Under the pieces are notes generated by a model. That model did not search any database, was not told the DNA's origin, and saw only the letters and a list, made by a program, of their open reading frames with translations. 11,478 nt of DNA from Candidatus Woesearchaeota archaeon. GTDB lineage: Archaea; Nanobdellota; Nanobdellia; Woesearchaeales; UBA11576. Position 1 is the first letter of the stretch, and each line of letters opens with the position of its first letter. The stretch covers positions 1-11,478 of the forward strand of contig JACRKM010000088.1 of NCBI GenBank assembly GCA_016219765.1. Direction: 5' to 3'. A program made the position numbers and the translations under genes. This document shows, one piece after another, positions 1 to 5,176 of the stretch.

Positions 1-12
1 AATACCTACAAT

Positions 13-654
13 GTGAGTAAAACACAAATGCATTTCGGAAATGAAAGACAGGAAGATAAAAGCAGGACCCAGCACTATTTTTCAGAAAAACAAGACTCTT
101 CATTCATGCCAAAGAGAATCACCATTTCCATCGCTGGCCTCCGTTTTGAACTGTTTTCTGCCAAGGGAGTGTTTTCGAAGAGAGAACTTGATCCTGGTTC
201 ACGAGTGCTGATAGAATCTGCAGTGGCAACACCTGGCGCTCACGTGCTCGACCTTGGCTGCGGGTATGGTGTTGTCGGAATTTCCATAAAGAAACAGCAC
301 CCTTCAGTGAATCTTTCATTGAGCGATGTGAATGAGCGCGCATTGCAGCTTACAAGAATGAATCTTGAGCTGCACCGCATGAAAGCCAGAATCATTCACA
401 GTGATGGGTTTTCAAATATTGATGAGCGGTTCGACGTGATTTTGCTTAATCCTCCACAGTCAGCAGGAAAGGATGTATGTTTGCGTCTTATCGAGGAATC
501 ATTTTCGCACGCGCGGCCGGGTGGTTCTTTGCAGCTTGTCGCGAGGCCATCAAAAGGGGGCAGAACCCTTGCTGACAAGATGAAGGACGTTTTTGGGAAT
601 GTCAAGGTGATTGGACGAGGCGGGGGTTTCAGCGTCTACCTGAGTGTAAAATGA
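13..654 (+). CDS. MTS-family class I SAM-dependent methyltransferase (RsmC/MJ0882-like)
   Basis: This is a 213-residue soluble protein with one Rossmann-type methyltransferase domain. Residues 21-55 (HYFSE..., then KGVFSK) match the segment that precedes the fold in the MTS ('methyltransferase small') family, known from RsmC/RlmG and archaeal MJ0882. The SAM-binding glycine motif VLDLGCGYGVVGI lies at residues 78-90, an acidic residue ending strand 2 is in LSDVNERA (about 103-110), and the catalytic-type NPP motif is at 146-148. NPP in this family usually goes with N-methylation of bases in rRNA or of other RNA substrates; the actual substrate is unknown. The GTG at 13 is the first start visible, but the frame is open to the left edge, and ATG at 28 is an alternative. 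No Shine-Dalgarno site is seen. It converges with the minus-strand membrane-protein gene 30 bases downstream. The family call is firm, the substrate is not. Confidence 0.88.
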   Translation: MSKTQMHFGNERQEDKSRTQHYFSEKQDSSFMPKRITISIAGLRFELFSAKGVFSKRELDPGSRVLIESAVATPGAHVLDLGCGYGVVGISIKKQHPSVNLSLSDVNERALQLTRMNLELHRMKARIIHSDGFSNIDERFDVILLNPPQSAGKDVCLRLIEESFSHARPGGSLQLVARPSKGGRTLADKMKDVFGNVKVIGRGGGFSVYLSVK

Positions 655-684
655 AGAAGACAGCACTACAAATAAAAAATAAAA

Positions 685-1128
685 TCACTGCCTGCCTTTT
701 GCCCCAAACAGCAGAGCAGCTACCAGCAAAACAAGCGATAGGCTTTTGACCCATATGCTTGACAAGATGGCGCTTGGTATCGCTGCTGCTAATCCAAGCC
801 ATCCAAGAAATACAGCAGGGCACATAGGACAAGCAACTGTTGCAACTCCAATAATCCCACCAAAAATACCGCTTGTTGTGCTTGTTCTAGGACACGCCCT
901 TGCCTCTTTTAAATTATAAACTTGCACTGCAAACACGAGCCCGATGAGAAACGGCATTACAATCGCAAAAGACCAATTAAAGACGAAATAGCCCGGGCCT
1001 TGTGCGCCGAAGTTTTTTACGTTTACAAAAACAGTAAGATACAGAATCATTATAATCAAAGAAGGAATCAAAAACCAAGCCCAATATTTGCCTTTAGATA
1101 AAACTTTTTTTACGTGCGACAAAGCCAT
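685..1128 (-). CDS. Four-helix membrane protein with an intramembrane CPMC motif
   Basis: This 147-residue protein of unknown function is mostly hydrophobic, with four likely membrane helices at about residues 16-36, 49-70, 88-115 and 120-142. Helix 3 contains a Cys-Pro-Met-Cys-Pro motif (C100 and C103) in a glycine-rich stretch, and a further Cys-Pro (C79-P80) lies in the loop before it. A CxxC inside the membrane suggests thiol redox chemistry or metal binding, but this is inference and I cannot name a family. The N-terminus is basic (HVKKVLSKGK), which favours a cytoplasmic N-terminus. The start at 1128 is supported by a GAGGGTGAG-type Shine-Dalgarno site just upstream on the minus strand. 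The gene lies 92 bases downstream of the CARF-wHTH regulator on the same strand, so co-transcription or regulation by it is plausible. An AT-rich stretch at about 1150-1175 could provide its own promoter. Confidence 0.75.
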   Translation of the reverse strand: MALSHVKKVLSKGKYWAWFLIPSLIIMILYLTVFVNVKNFGAQGPGYFVFNWSFAIVMPFLIGLVFAVQVYNLKEARACPRTSTTSGIFGGIIGVATVACPMCPAVFLGWLGLAAAIPSAILSSIWVKSLSLVLLVAALLFGAKGRQ

Positions 1129-1131
1129 AAT

Positions 1132-1142
1132 CTCACCCTCTA
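1132..1142 (-). promoter_or_regulatory. Shine-Dalgarno site of the CPMC membrane protein
   Basis: Read on the minus strand, the bases just before the start codon are TAGAGGGTGAGATT then ATG. GAGGGTGA is complementary to the anti-Shine-Dalgarno end of 16S rRNA at normal spacing. It fixes the start of the membrane protein at 1128. Confidence 0.6.
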
Positions 1143-1192
1143 GGAAAATAAATCACTTTTTATTTATTATTTATCTTTGATATTCAAAACTT

Positions 1193-1204
1193 TCACTTGA
1201 GTGA
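1193..1204. repeat. Short inverted repeat TCACT-TG-AGTGA, possible operator
   Basis: The 12-bp element has perfect 5-bp arms around a TG centre. It sits between the end of the CARF regulator gene and the start of the membrane-protein gene, about 65 bases upstream of the latter's start codon. It could be an operator for a dimeric winged-helix regulator such as the neighbouring CARF protein, but an element this short can occur by chance. Confidence 0.25.
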
Positions 1205-1220
1205 GTTAGATTAAAATTTC

Positions 1221-1847
1221 TTATTTAATATAGCCATTAAGAAGCAGCTTGCCAATTGTAGATAGCCTGATAAGCATGTTCTTTCCATTCTGCTTTAATT
1301 CAACTAACTGGAAATACTTTAGTCCTTTTGATTTATATGTTCCGTTAATGTGGTATGAAAGAAGCGCAAGGGACATTCTCATCTTTTTGCTTAAGTCTGA
1401 AAGTGAGATGTACTCGTTCCCAATCCTGCTAAGAATATCGAGCTTGTTATTGCTTATTTCCTGATAGTATGAAAGCCTCATGATAGGCATCATCATGGTT
1501 TTGTTTTCCATGACTCCGAAAGCCCTTAATCCATTTGCAAATGCCGCGCTTAAAGCCGCGCATGTGCTCATCCTGTCTCCTGTTGCCACATTTACAATAA
1601 TGTTTTCATAATTGTATGAAGAGCATAATTCGCCAAAGACTCTGAACATTTCCTCCATCACATTTCCGTTAATTTCTATAATTTTCGCTTCAATTGTCAA
1701 GTCTTTTAGTTTCTTGCTCAAATCCCTGGCCTCGTTTAGCTTTGAGGATGGAGCTATCAGAACTACTTTCTCGGTTGCAAATTCTTTAATGCCCACAAAC
1801 AAAGCTTTCAGATTATCGCCAACAGGCGCAATTACTGTGTAACCCAT
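1221..1847 (-). CDS. CARF-winged-helix transcriptional regulator (Csa3/HFX_2341-like)
   Basis: This 208-residue protein has an N-terminal Rossmann-like CARF domain (about residues 1-120) and a C-terminal winged helix-turn-helix (about 133-205). The CARF part shows alternating strands and helices (YTVIAPVG, KVVLIAP, AKIIEING) and the ligand-loop motif NVATGDRMSTCAA at 86-98, matching the 'N-x-TGG-T/D-x-M' motif of the family. The wHTH has ISLSDLSKKMRMSLALLSYHI (about 147-167) as helix-turn-helix, followed by a wing. CARF domains bind cyclic oligoadenylates or other nucleotides; CARF-wHTH proteins such as Csa3 regulate transcription, often of cas genes. No CRISPR array or cas gene is visible here, so the ligand and target are open. 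The gene looks more AT-rich than pyrG or secD. An upstream ATG seven codons' distance away or less is out of frame. The likely first downstream target is the CPMC membrane protein. Family assignment is by motif reading. Confidence 0.75.
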   Translation of the reverse strand: MGYTVIAPVGDNLKALFVGIKEFATEKVVLIAPSSKLNEARDLSKKLKDLTIEAKIIEINGNVMEEMFRVFGELCSSYNYENIIVNVATGDRMSTCAALSAAFANGLRAFGVMENKTMMMPIMRLSYYQEISNNKLDILSRIGNEYISLSDLSKKMRMSLALLSYHINGTYKSKGLKYFQLVELKQNGKNMLIRLSTIGKLLLNGYIK

Positions 1848-1866
1848 ACTTTCATGCCCCGTATTT

Positions 1867-1912
1867 GTATACTTTTTATCCCATTCGGTTTTCCCATCGA
1901 GTATATTATTTT
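1867..1912 (-). promoter_or_regulatory. AT-rich promoter region of the CARF regulator
   Basis: On the minus strand two TATA-like stretches precede the gene: AAAATAATATAC (1901-1912) and AAAAAGTATAC (1867-1877). The first would place transcription about 30 bases upstream of the ATG, leaving room for the GGGG at 1857-1860 as a weak ribosome site. The second is about 20 bases from the ATG and would give a leaderless mRNA. I cannot decide which is used. Confidence 0.4.
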
Positions 1913-1980
1913 CTCACTTTAATCACTTATATTCAATAATTATTTCGTCCTTGTCATGTATCATGTATTTTTCAAACTGT

Positions 1981-2100
1981 CAAAAGCGGCAGGGGACCAC
2001 CAGTCAATAGACGGGCGGCATGTTCGCTTCGCGCACCCCGCTGCCTTTTGAGCATGCTCAGCATACCACCACTATCCACCAATCAGGGATTGTTGGTATG
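1981..2100. other. GC-rich hairpin cluster, possible structured RNA
   Basis: Three consecutive palindromic elements lie in an otherwise AT-rich spacer. First, 1981-2050 folds into a long interrupted stem (CAAAA, GGCA and GGGG pairing with CCCC, TGCC and TTTTG), with a smaller CGC-TTC-GCG hairpin inside. Second, GAGCATGCTC at 2050-2059 is a perfect 10-bp palindrome. Third, CATACCA at 2062-2068 pairs with TGGTATG at 2094-2100 and encloses CAATC-AGG-GATTG (2080-2092). GC-rich stems in AT-rich spacers are typical of non-coding RNAs or small repeats. The transcribed strand is unclear; on the minus strand it lies just downstream of the beta-rich protein gene and could end its transcript. It matches no tRNA, SRP or RNase P pattern that I recognise. 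Confidence 0.4.
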
Positions 2101-2139
2101 TTGACATATCAAAAAGTATACGTCAAGTCAAAAATCGAC

Positions 2140-2586
2140 TCACGCCATTCGAAATGTGACCTTTAATTCTCCTATGTAAACCCCTTTCGCCTGGTTGGAT
2201 GGCACTAGCGCCGATATCTCTACATTTTTTGATTTGGTGTTGTTGAGCCAAAATGTTGCTGGAATAGAAATAAAAGGACTTACATTTCCCTCGACTTTGA
2301 ATACCACCAATAATGGCTTGTCAAAATTGTTGGCGATCGCGATCTCTCGTGTTCCTGCTGATCCAGGCGTCATACGCCCAAAGCTGATTCTTTCTTCACC
2401 AACACCAGGTCCGGGTGTATTGTCCACTTCAAGGAATACTTCAAAGGTCTTTGTATCATAAGGCAATACCTGATATCCGGTAAGCCCGCCGCTTTTCGAT
2501 AAGAAAATCAAAGTTCCTGTTAATGTCGCAACAATAGAAAGAACCAATAATATCGCTACCGACCTATTTGATAGATCCTCACTCAT
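2140..2586 (-). CDS. Membrane-anchored beta-rich extracytoplasmic protein
   Basis: This 148-residue protein of unknown function starts with a short cytoplasmic stretch, one hydrophobic helix (about residues 9-30, AILLVLSIVATLTGTLIFL), and then an extracytoplasmic part. From about residue 47 the sequence alternates in a way typical of a beta-sandwich (TFEVFLEVDN, ERISFGRMTPGSAGTREIAIANN, LLVVFKVEG, VYIGELKVTF). The pattern 'FGxMxPGxxxxRxIxIxN' recalls surface beta-sandwich proteins of the camelysin/TasA type, but I make no family claim. Such signal-anchor plus beta-domain proteins are common in small archaeal genomes as envelope or adhesion parts. The ATG at 2586 follows a TTTAAA element about 20 bases upstream, so the mRNA may be leaderless. 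The gene stands alone, divergent from the thioredoxin lipoprotein across a 647-bp spacer. Confidence 0.7.
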   Translation of the reverse strand: MSEDLSNRSVAILLVLSIVATLTGTLIFLSKSGGLTGYQVLPYDTKTFEVFLEVDNTPGPGVGEERISFGRMTPGSAGTREIAIANNFDKPLLVVFKVEGNVSPFISIPATFWLNNTKSKNVEISALVPSNQAKGVYIGELKVTFRMA

Positions 2587-2603
2587 GTTGAGCCCTTAAC
2601 TAT

Positions 2604-2652
2604 GCTTTAAATTTTGATCTGCTGTTACTATAATGATCTGCTGTTACTATAA
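2604..2652 (-). promoter_or_regulatory. Promoter region of the beta-rich protein with two tandem 19-bp repeats
   Basis: The unit TGATCTGCTGTTACTATAA occurs twice back to back (2615-2633 and 2634-2652) with no mismatch. On the minus strand each copy reads TTATAGTAACAGCAGATCA and includes a TATA-like start. A TTTAAA element (2606-2611) lies closer to the start codon. The duplication may double a regulator-binding site or a core promoter element, or may be a recent slippage event. Confidence 0.45.
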
Positions 2653-2685
2653 CTAACTATGACTATTGAATAGAAATGTTATCAT

Positions 2686-2763
2686 AAAAATCCGCCGCAG
2701 GCGTTCCACTCCACACTAAAGTGCGGAGTTTGGCGGAACGCCTGCTTTGATAGGCGGATTTTT
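2686..2763. repeat. Long nested hairpin A
   Basis: A near-perfect 78-base hairpin has four stacked helices: AAAAATCCGCC (2686-2696) with GGCGGATTTTT (2753-2763), AGGCGTTCC (2699-2707) with GGAACGCCT (2735-2743), ACTCC with GGAGT, and CACT with AGTG at the tip. An A-run on one side and a T-run on the other make it look like a bidirectional terminator or a REP/MITE-like element. It lies between two divergent genes, so it ends neither of them. Confidence 0.6.
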
Positions 2764-2766
2764 AGG

Positions 2767-2839
2767 ATGCCAAAAACTTCGCCCTAAAGGGCGGGGTTTT
2801 GAACCCCACACAAAAACATCTGGCGAAGTTTTTGTGCAT
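2767..2839. repeat. Long nested hairpin B
   Basis: A second hairpin follows three bases after hairpin A. Its outer arms are ATGC plus AAAAACTTCGCC (2772-2783) pairing with GGCGAAGTTTTT (2822-2833) plus GCAT (2836-2839). Inside are GGGGTT-TTG-AACCCC (2793-2807) and an alternative GCCC-TAAA-GGGC (2781-2792). Its outer arm resembles that of hairpin A (AAAAA followed by a short CGCC-ending helix), so the two may be related copies. Confidence 0.55.
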
Positions 2840-2874
2840 GAAATGTTATCGAGCAGAGATATTTGAAAACTCGA

Positions 2875-3131
2875 GCGTATATAAATTTTGGGTATTTGTT
2901 TATCGCCCGCCACCGACCTGCGAACTGAAGCGAACACAATGGTCACGCACGATTTTGACATTCTCATTTGGCCAACACCTGGCCGGCGAGCATTATTGGC
3001 TGCGTTGTGAAAACTTCGGTGCCTGAATCGATTAGAACCTGTTCTTTTCATTGTGTTTACGCCATTTTTGATGCTCAAACAGAAACGGAAAATGCTCCAG
3101 AGGAGCAATTTTCCTATCACCATAATTTTTT
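2875..3131 (+). ncRNA. Candidate non-coding RNA with TATA box and terminator-like hairpin
   Basis: A strong TATA box (CGTATATAAATTTT, 2875-2888) points to a plus-strand transcript starting near 2910. The following 140 bases are GC-richer than the flanks and hold pairing segments: CACAA and CGCA near 2936-2950 with TGCG and TTGTG near 3001-3009, and GGCC-AACACCT-GGCC inside them. A 12-bp hairpin (3087-3114) followed by a T-run (3126-3131) could end the RNA. Neither strand has a convincing protein frame in 2587-3233. The RNA class is not recognised. The promoter part is the better supported; the RNA itself is inference. Confidence 0.3.
3087..3114. repeat. Strong hairpin upstream of the lipoprotein promoter
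   Basis: GGAAAAT-GCTCC pairs with GGAGC-A-ATTTTCC around an AGA loop, giving 12 base pairs with a single bulged A. The T-run 12 bases downstream on the plus strand would allow it to act as a terminator for a transcript coming from 2875, insulating the lipoprotein promoter that follows. Confidence 0.45.
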
Positions 3132-3135
3132 CTAG

Positions 3136-3227
3136 AAAAGTTTAAATAATTAAGCGTTACAGCAATTGTAAAAGTAAATGGCATGTATGCGCCATCGGAT
3201 GTCTTGCGTCGAGAAAAACACAGGAGG
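3136..3227 (+). promoter_or_regulatory. Promoter, 5' hairpin and Shine-Dalgarno of the thioredoxin lipoprotein
   Basis: An AAAAG-TTTAAATA element (3136-3148) is a BRE/TATA-type promoter that predicts a transcript start near 3172. The leader of about 60 bases opens with a hairpin (ATGGC 3178-3182, GCCAT 3191-3195) and ends with AGGAGG (3222-3227), six bases before the ATG at 3234. Unlike most genes here, this one is therefore translated from a leadered mRNA. The ATG at 3183, in the same frame, lies inside the leader hairpin and is unlikely to be the start. Confidence 0.65.
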
Positions 3228-3233
3228 CTCACA

Positions 3234-4871
3234 ATGCATAAATCAATACTGCATAAAGCAGCACCAGCGATCATACTCGTCTTATTCTTACTTACTGGCT
3301 GCTCAAAAATATCCAGCTCTACAGGACGGGCAGTATCTGAGGGAAAGGTCGATGTCGGCCTATATGTCATGTCGCAGTGTCCTTATGGGATACAGGTAGA
3401 GAATGCGCTTGAACCTGTGCTTAATGATCTCGGAAGCGCTGTCAATCTAGATGTTCAGTTCATAGGTGCAGGACCTGCCGATAATCTGCAATCCTTGCAT
3501 GGCGAAGCAGAGATTTTCGGTGACATTGCGCAATTATGCGCGAAGAAGTATTCTCCAGACAAGTACTTTGATTTCATCCTGTGCCAGAACACTGACCCAC
3601 TTGGTATCCCTGGCAGTTGGGAGAACTGTGCGAAGAAAACGAACAGCAACGTAGAGAAGATCGGGGCTTGTTTTGATGGTGATGAAGGAAAACAGCTCGC
3701 CGAGGAATCGTTCGCGAAGAGCGCGAGCATGGAAGTGCAGGGAAGTCCGACAATCTTCATCAATGGCAAGCAGTATTCTGGAAGAAGAGACTCTGCAGGT
3801 CTTCGTGCCGCTCTATGCAAGAATATCCAAGGTACAAAGCCAGAAGCATGCAATGCGATCACTGATTCAAAACCGATAGAGGTCATAATCATCAATGACA
3901 AGAGATGCGACAACTGCGACACTGCCGCGATCGAACGCGCCCTGGAGAATGTCTTCTTCGACACGAAAGTCAAAAATGTAGACGCGTCAAGCACTGAAGG
4001 CGACTCACTTGTCAAGGGCTATGGGATAACCGTGCTGCCAGCGTATCTTCTCAGCGCTGAAGTCGAGAAAGCTGACGCGTGGAGCAACCCTAACCTGAAA
4101 GCCGCTTTCGAAAAGAGAGGCAATGTCTTCAAACTGCGCGACGCTGCAAGCGGCGCATCATATTACATCGAAGAGAAAGCGAGGGCTGATCATGAGGCAT
4201 CGATCAGAGCAGCGAAACAAAAGACGCTTGACCAGCTCGGTGTGGTTCTTGATGACAACAAGCCACAAGTCGACTTTTTTGTCATGAGCTACTGCCCATA
4301 CGGTAACCAGGCAGAAGAAGCTCTCAAGAGCGTATACGACTCGCTGAAAGACAAAGCAATCTTCAATCCTCATTACGTTATCTATGAGAACTACAGAGGA
4401 GGCAGTGACGTATTCTGCTCTGACAAAGGAAAATACTGTTCTATGCACGGTGTGCAGGAACTACATCAAGATGTACGCGAGCTTTGCGTCAACAAATACT
4501 ATGGAGTCAGTAAGTGGTTTGATTTCGCTATCACCATGAACACCAAATGCGGACCTGATAACGCGGATACCTGTTGGCAGGATGTGGCACAGACTCTCGG
4601 AGTCGACACTGCAACAATCAAGACGTGCGAAATGAACGAAGGGAAAGAGATCATGGAAAGCGAGAAGGCACTCAATGGAATGCTTGGCGTCAGTGGCTCA
4701 CCGCAAGTATTCATCGACGCAGAACCATACGGGGGAGAGAGGTCAAGTGCTGGATTTTTACAAGGCCTCTGCAGCCAGTTCACGAACGCCCCTTCGGAGT
4801 GTACTGGAATGATGATGCACACAATGGAAGAGACGACTACGCCAGTGCATGAAGCAGGGTGCGGGAGTTAA
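3234..4871 (+). CDS. Lipoprotein with three thioredoxin-like domains (DsbA/GILT-like, CPYG-CDNC-CPYG)
   Basis: This 545-residue exported protein probably handles disulfide exchange outside the cytoplasm. Residues 1-23 are a lipoprotein signal (HKSILHK, a hydrophobic core, then LLTGC), with C23 as the lipid-modified cysteine. Domain 1 begins VDVGLYVMSQCPYG (C49) and has a cis-proline loop GSPT (P172). Domain 2 has a true CxxC, RCDNC (C225, C228), and a cis-Pro-type TVLPAY (P269). Domain 3 repeats domain 1: DFFVMSYCPYG (C354) and GSPQ (P490). Domains 1 and 3 have one active-site cysteine followed by PYG, lacking the resolving cysteine, but carry many further cysteines. Domain 1/3 similarity suggests internal duplication. 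The ATG at 3234 is chosen because AGGAGG lies six bases before it and the signal peptide starts there. The protein is far longer than a single DsbA (about 200 residues). The role as oxidase, isomerase or reductase is open. Confidence 0.85.
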   Translation: MHKSILHKAAPAIILVLFLLTGCSKISSSTGRAVSEGKVDVGLYVMSQCPYGIQVENALEPVLNDLGSAVNLDVQFIGAGPADNLQSLHGEAEIFGDIAQLCAKKYSPDKYFDFILCQNTDPLGIPGSWENCAKKTNSNVEKIGACFDGDEGKQLAEESFAKSASMEVQGSPTIFINGKQYSGRRDSAGLRAALCKNIQGTKPEACNAITDSKPIEVIIINDKRCDNCDTAAIERALENVFFDTKVKNVDASSTEGDSLVKGYGITVLPAYLLSAEVEKADAWSNPNLKAAFEKRGNVFKLRDAASGASYYIEEKARADHEASIRAAKQKTLDQLGVVLDDNKPQVDFFVMSYCPYGNQAEEALKSVYDSLKDKAIFNPHYVIYENYRGGSDVFCSDKGKYCSMHGVQELHQDVRELCVNKYYGVSKWFDFAITMNTKCGPDNADTCWQDVAQTLGVDTATIKTCEMNEGKEIMESEKALNGMLGVSGSPQVFIDAEPYGGERSSAGFLQGLCSQFTNAPSECTGMMMHTMEETTTPVHEAGCGS

Positions 4872-4894
4872 GTTCCTTTTATTAAATAGCTGGG

Positions 4895-4924
4895 GGCAGA
4901 TTTTGTAAAGATCGATTCTCTGCC
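4895..4924 (+). terminator. Hairpin after the thioredoxin lipoprotein gene
   Basis: GGCAGA (4895-4900) pairs with TCTGCC (4919-4924) 24 bases after the stop codon. No long T-run follows, so its role as a terminator is weakly supported. A TTTTATTAAATAG stretch just before it (about 4877-4889) is TATA-like. Confidence 0.25.
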
Positions 4925-4948
4925 AAGCACATACGAAAATTACTATTA

Positions 4949-5176
4949 ATGTATTTACTGTTGGAAATTGCGCACCGCATGATCAAAAAATACGAATCAT
5001 TACCTCAAAGAAGTAAAAGAAGCAACGAGCGCGTGCTGTTGGAAAACGCGGCCAGAAATTATAACAATGCCGCAGCAGGATTGCCTGTTGGCGCATCCAC
5101 CATTACAGCATCAGAGCGTTTTGAGTCCTTCCTTTGTCAATGCTGCAAGACTGAACGTGACTCCCATTCTATTTAG
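4949..5176 (+). CDS. Doubtful small protein, tail antisense to the CARF-like gene
   Basis: This 75-codon frame starts at ATG 4949; an in-frame ATG at 4979 gives 65 residues. The first part reads as plausible amphipathic helix (EIAHRMIKKYESL, ERVLLENAARNYNNAAAG). The ATG at 4979 is about 23 bases after a TATA-like TGTATTTA, the same spacing as the leaderless genes in this window. Against it, there is no Shine-Dalgarno site, no recognisable family, and the last 66 bases overlap the convergent CARF-like gene. The 239 bases between the lipoprotein and that gene hold nothing else coding. Confidence 0.25.
   Translation: MYLLLEIAHRMIKKYESLPQRSKRSNERVLLENAARNYNNAAAGLPVGASTITASERFESFLCQCCKTERDSHSI

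Larger units (their letters stand above)
1867..2121. repeat. 11-bp inverted repeat flanking a structured block
   Basis: GTATACTTTTT at 1867-1877 is exactly repeated in inverted form as AAAAAGTATAC at 2111-2121. The 233 bases between hold a GC-rich structured block at 1981-2100 and otherwise AT-rich DNA. The arrangement could be terminal repeats of a small non-autonomous element, although no target-site duplication is evident, or two sites for the same DNA-binding protein, or simply two promoter-like motifs. No protein-coding gene is seen in 1848-2139. Confidence 0.35.

Noticed and set aside
1981..2050. tRNA gene
   Set aside because: The stem is too long and interrupted, and no T-loop GTTCRA-type consensus, anticodon arm or acceptor geometry fits on either strand.
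2615..2652. CRISPR array
   Set aside because: There are only two copies of a 19-bp unit with no spacer between them.
2686..2839. Intrinsic terminators of the flanking genes
   Set aside because: Both flanking genes are transcribed away from this region, so neither can end here.
2905..3090. RNase P or SRP RNA
   Set aside because: An ACAGAA string occurs near 3079, but the other universally conserved segments of RNase P RNA and the SRP domain IV loop are not visible.
2716..3123. 135-codon minus-strand frame across the spacer
   Set aside because: It runs through hairpins A and B, has odd composition with no domain-like pattern, and lacks a ribosome site.
3183..3233. Extended N-terminus of the thioredoxin lipoprotein from ATG 3183
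   Set aside because: It would bury the lipoprotein signal, lies in a leader hairpin, and lacks the AGGAGG site that precedes ATG 3234.
3455..4015. 186-codon minus-strand frame inside the thioredoxin lipoprotein gene
   Set aside because: It is a shadow of a frame with clear signal peptide, active sites and Shine-Dalgarno support.
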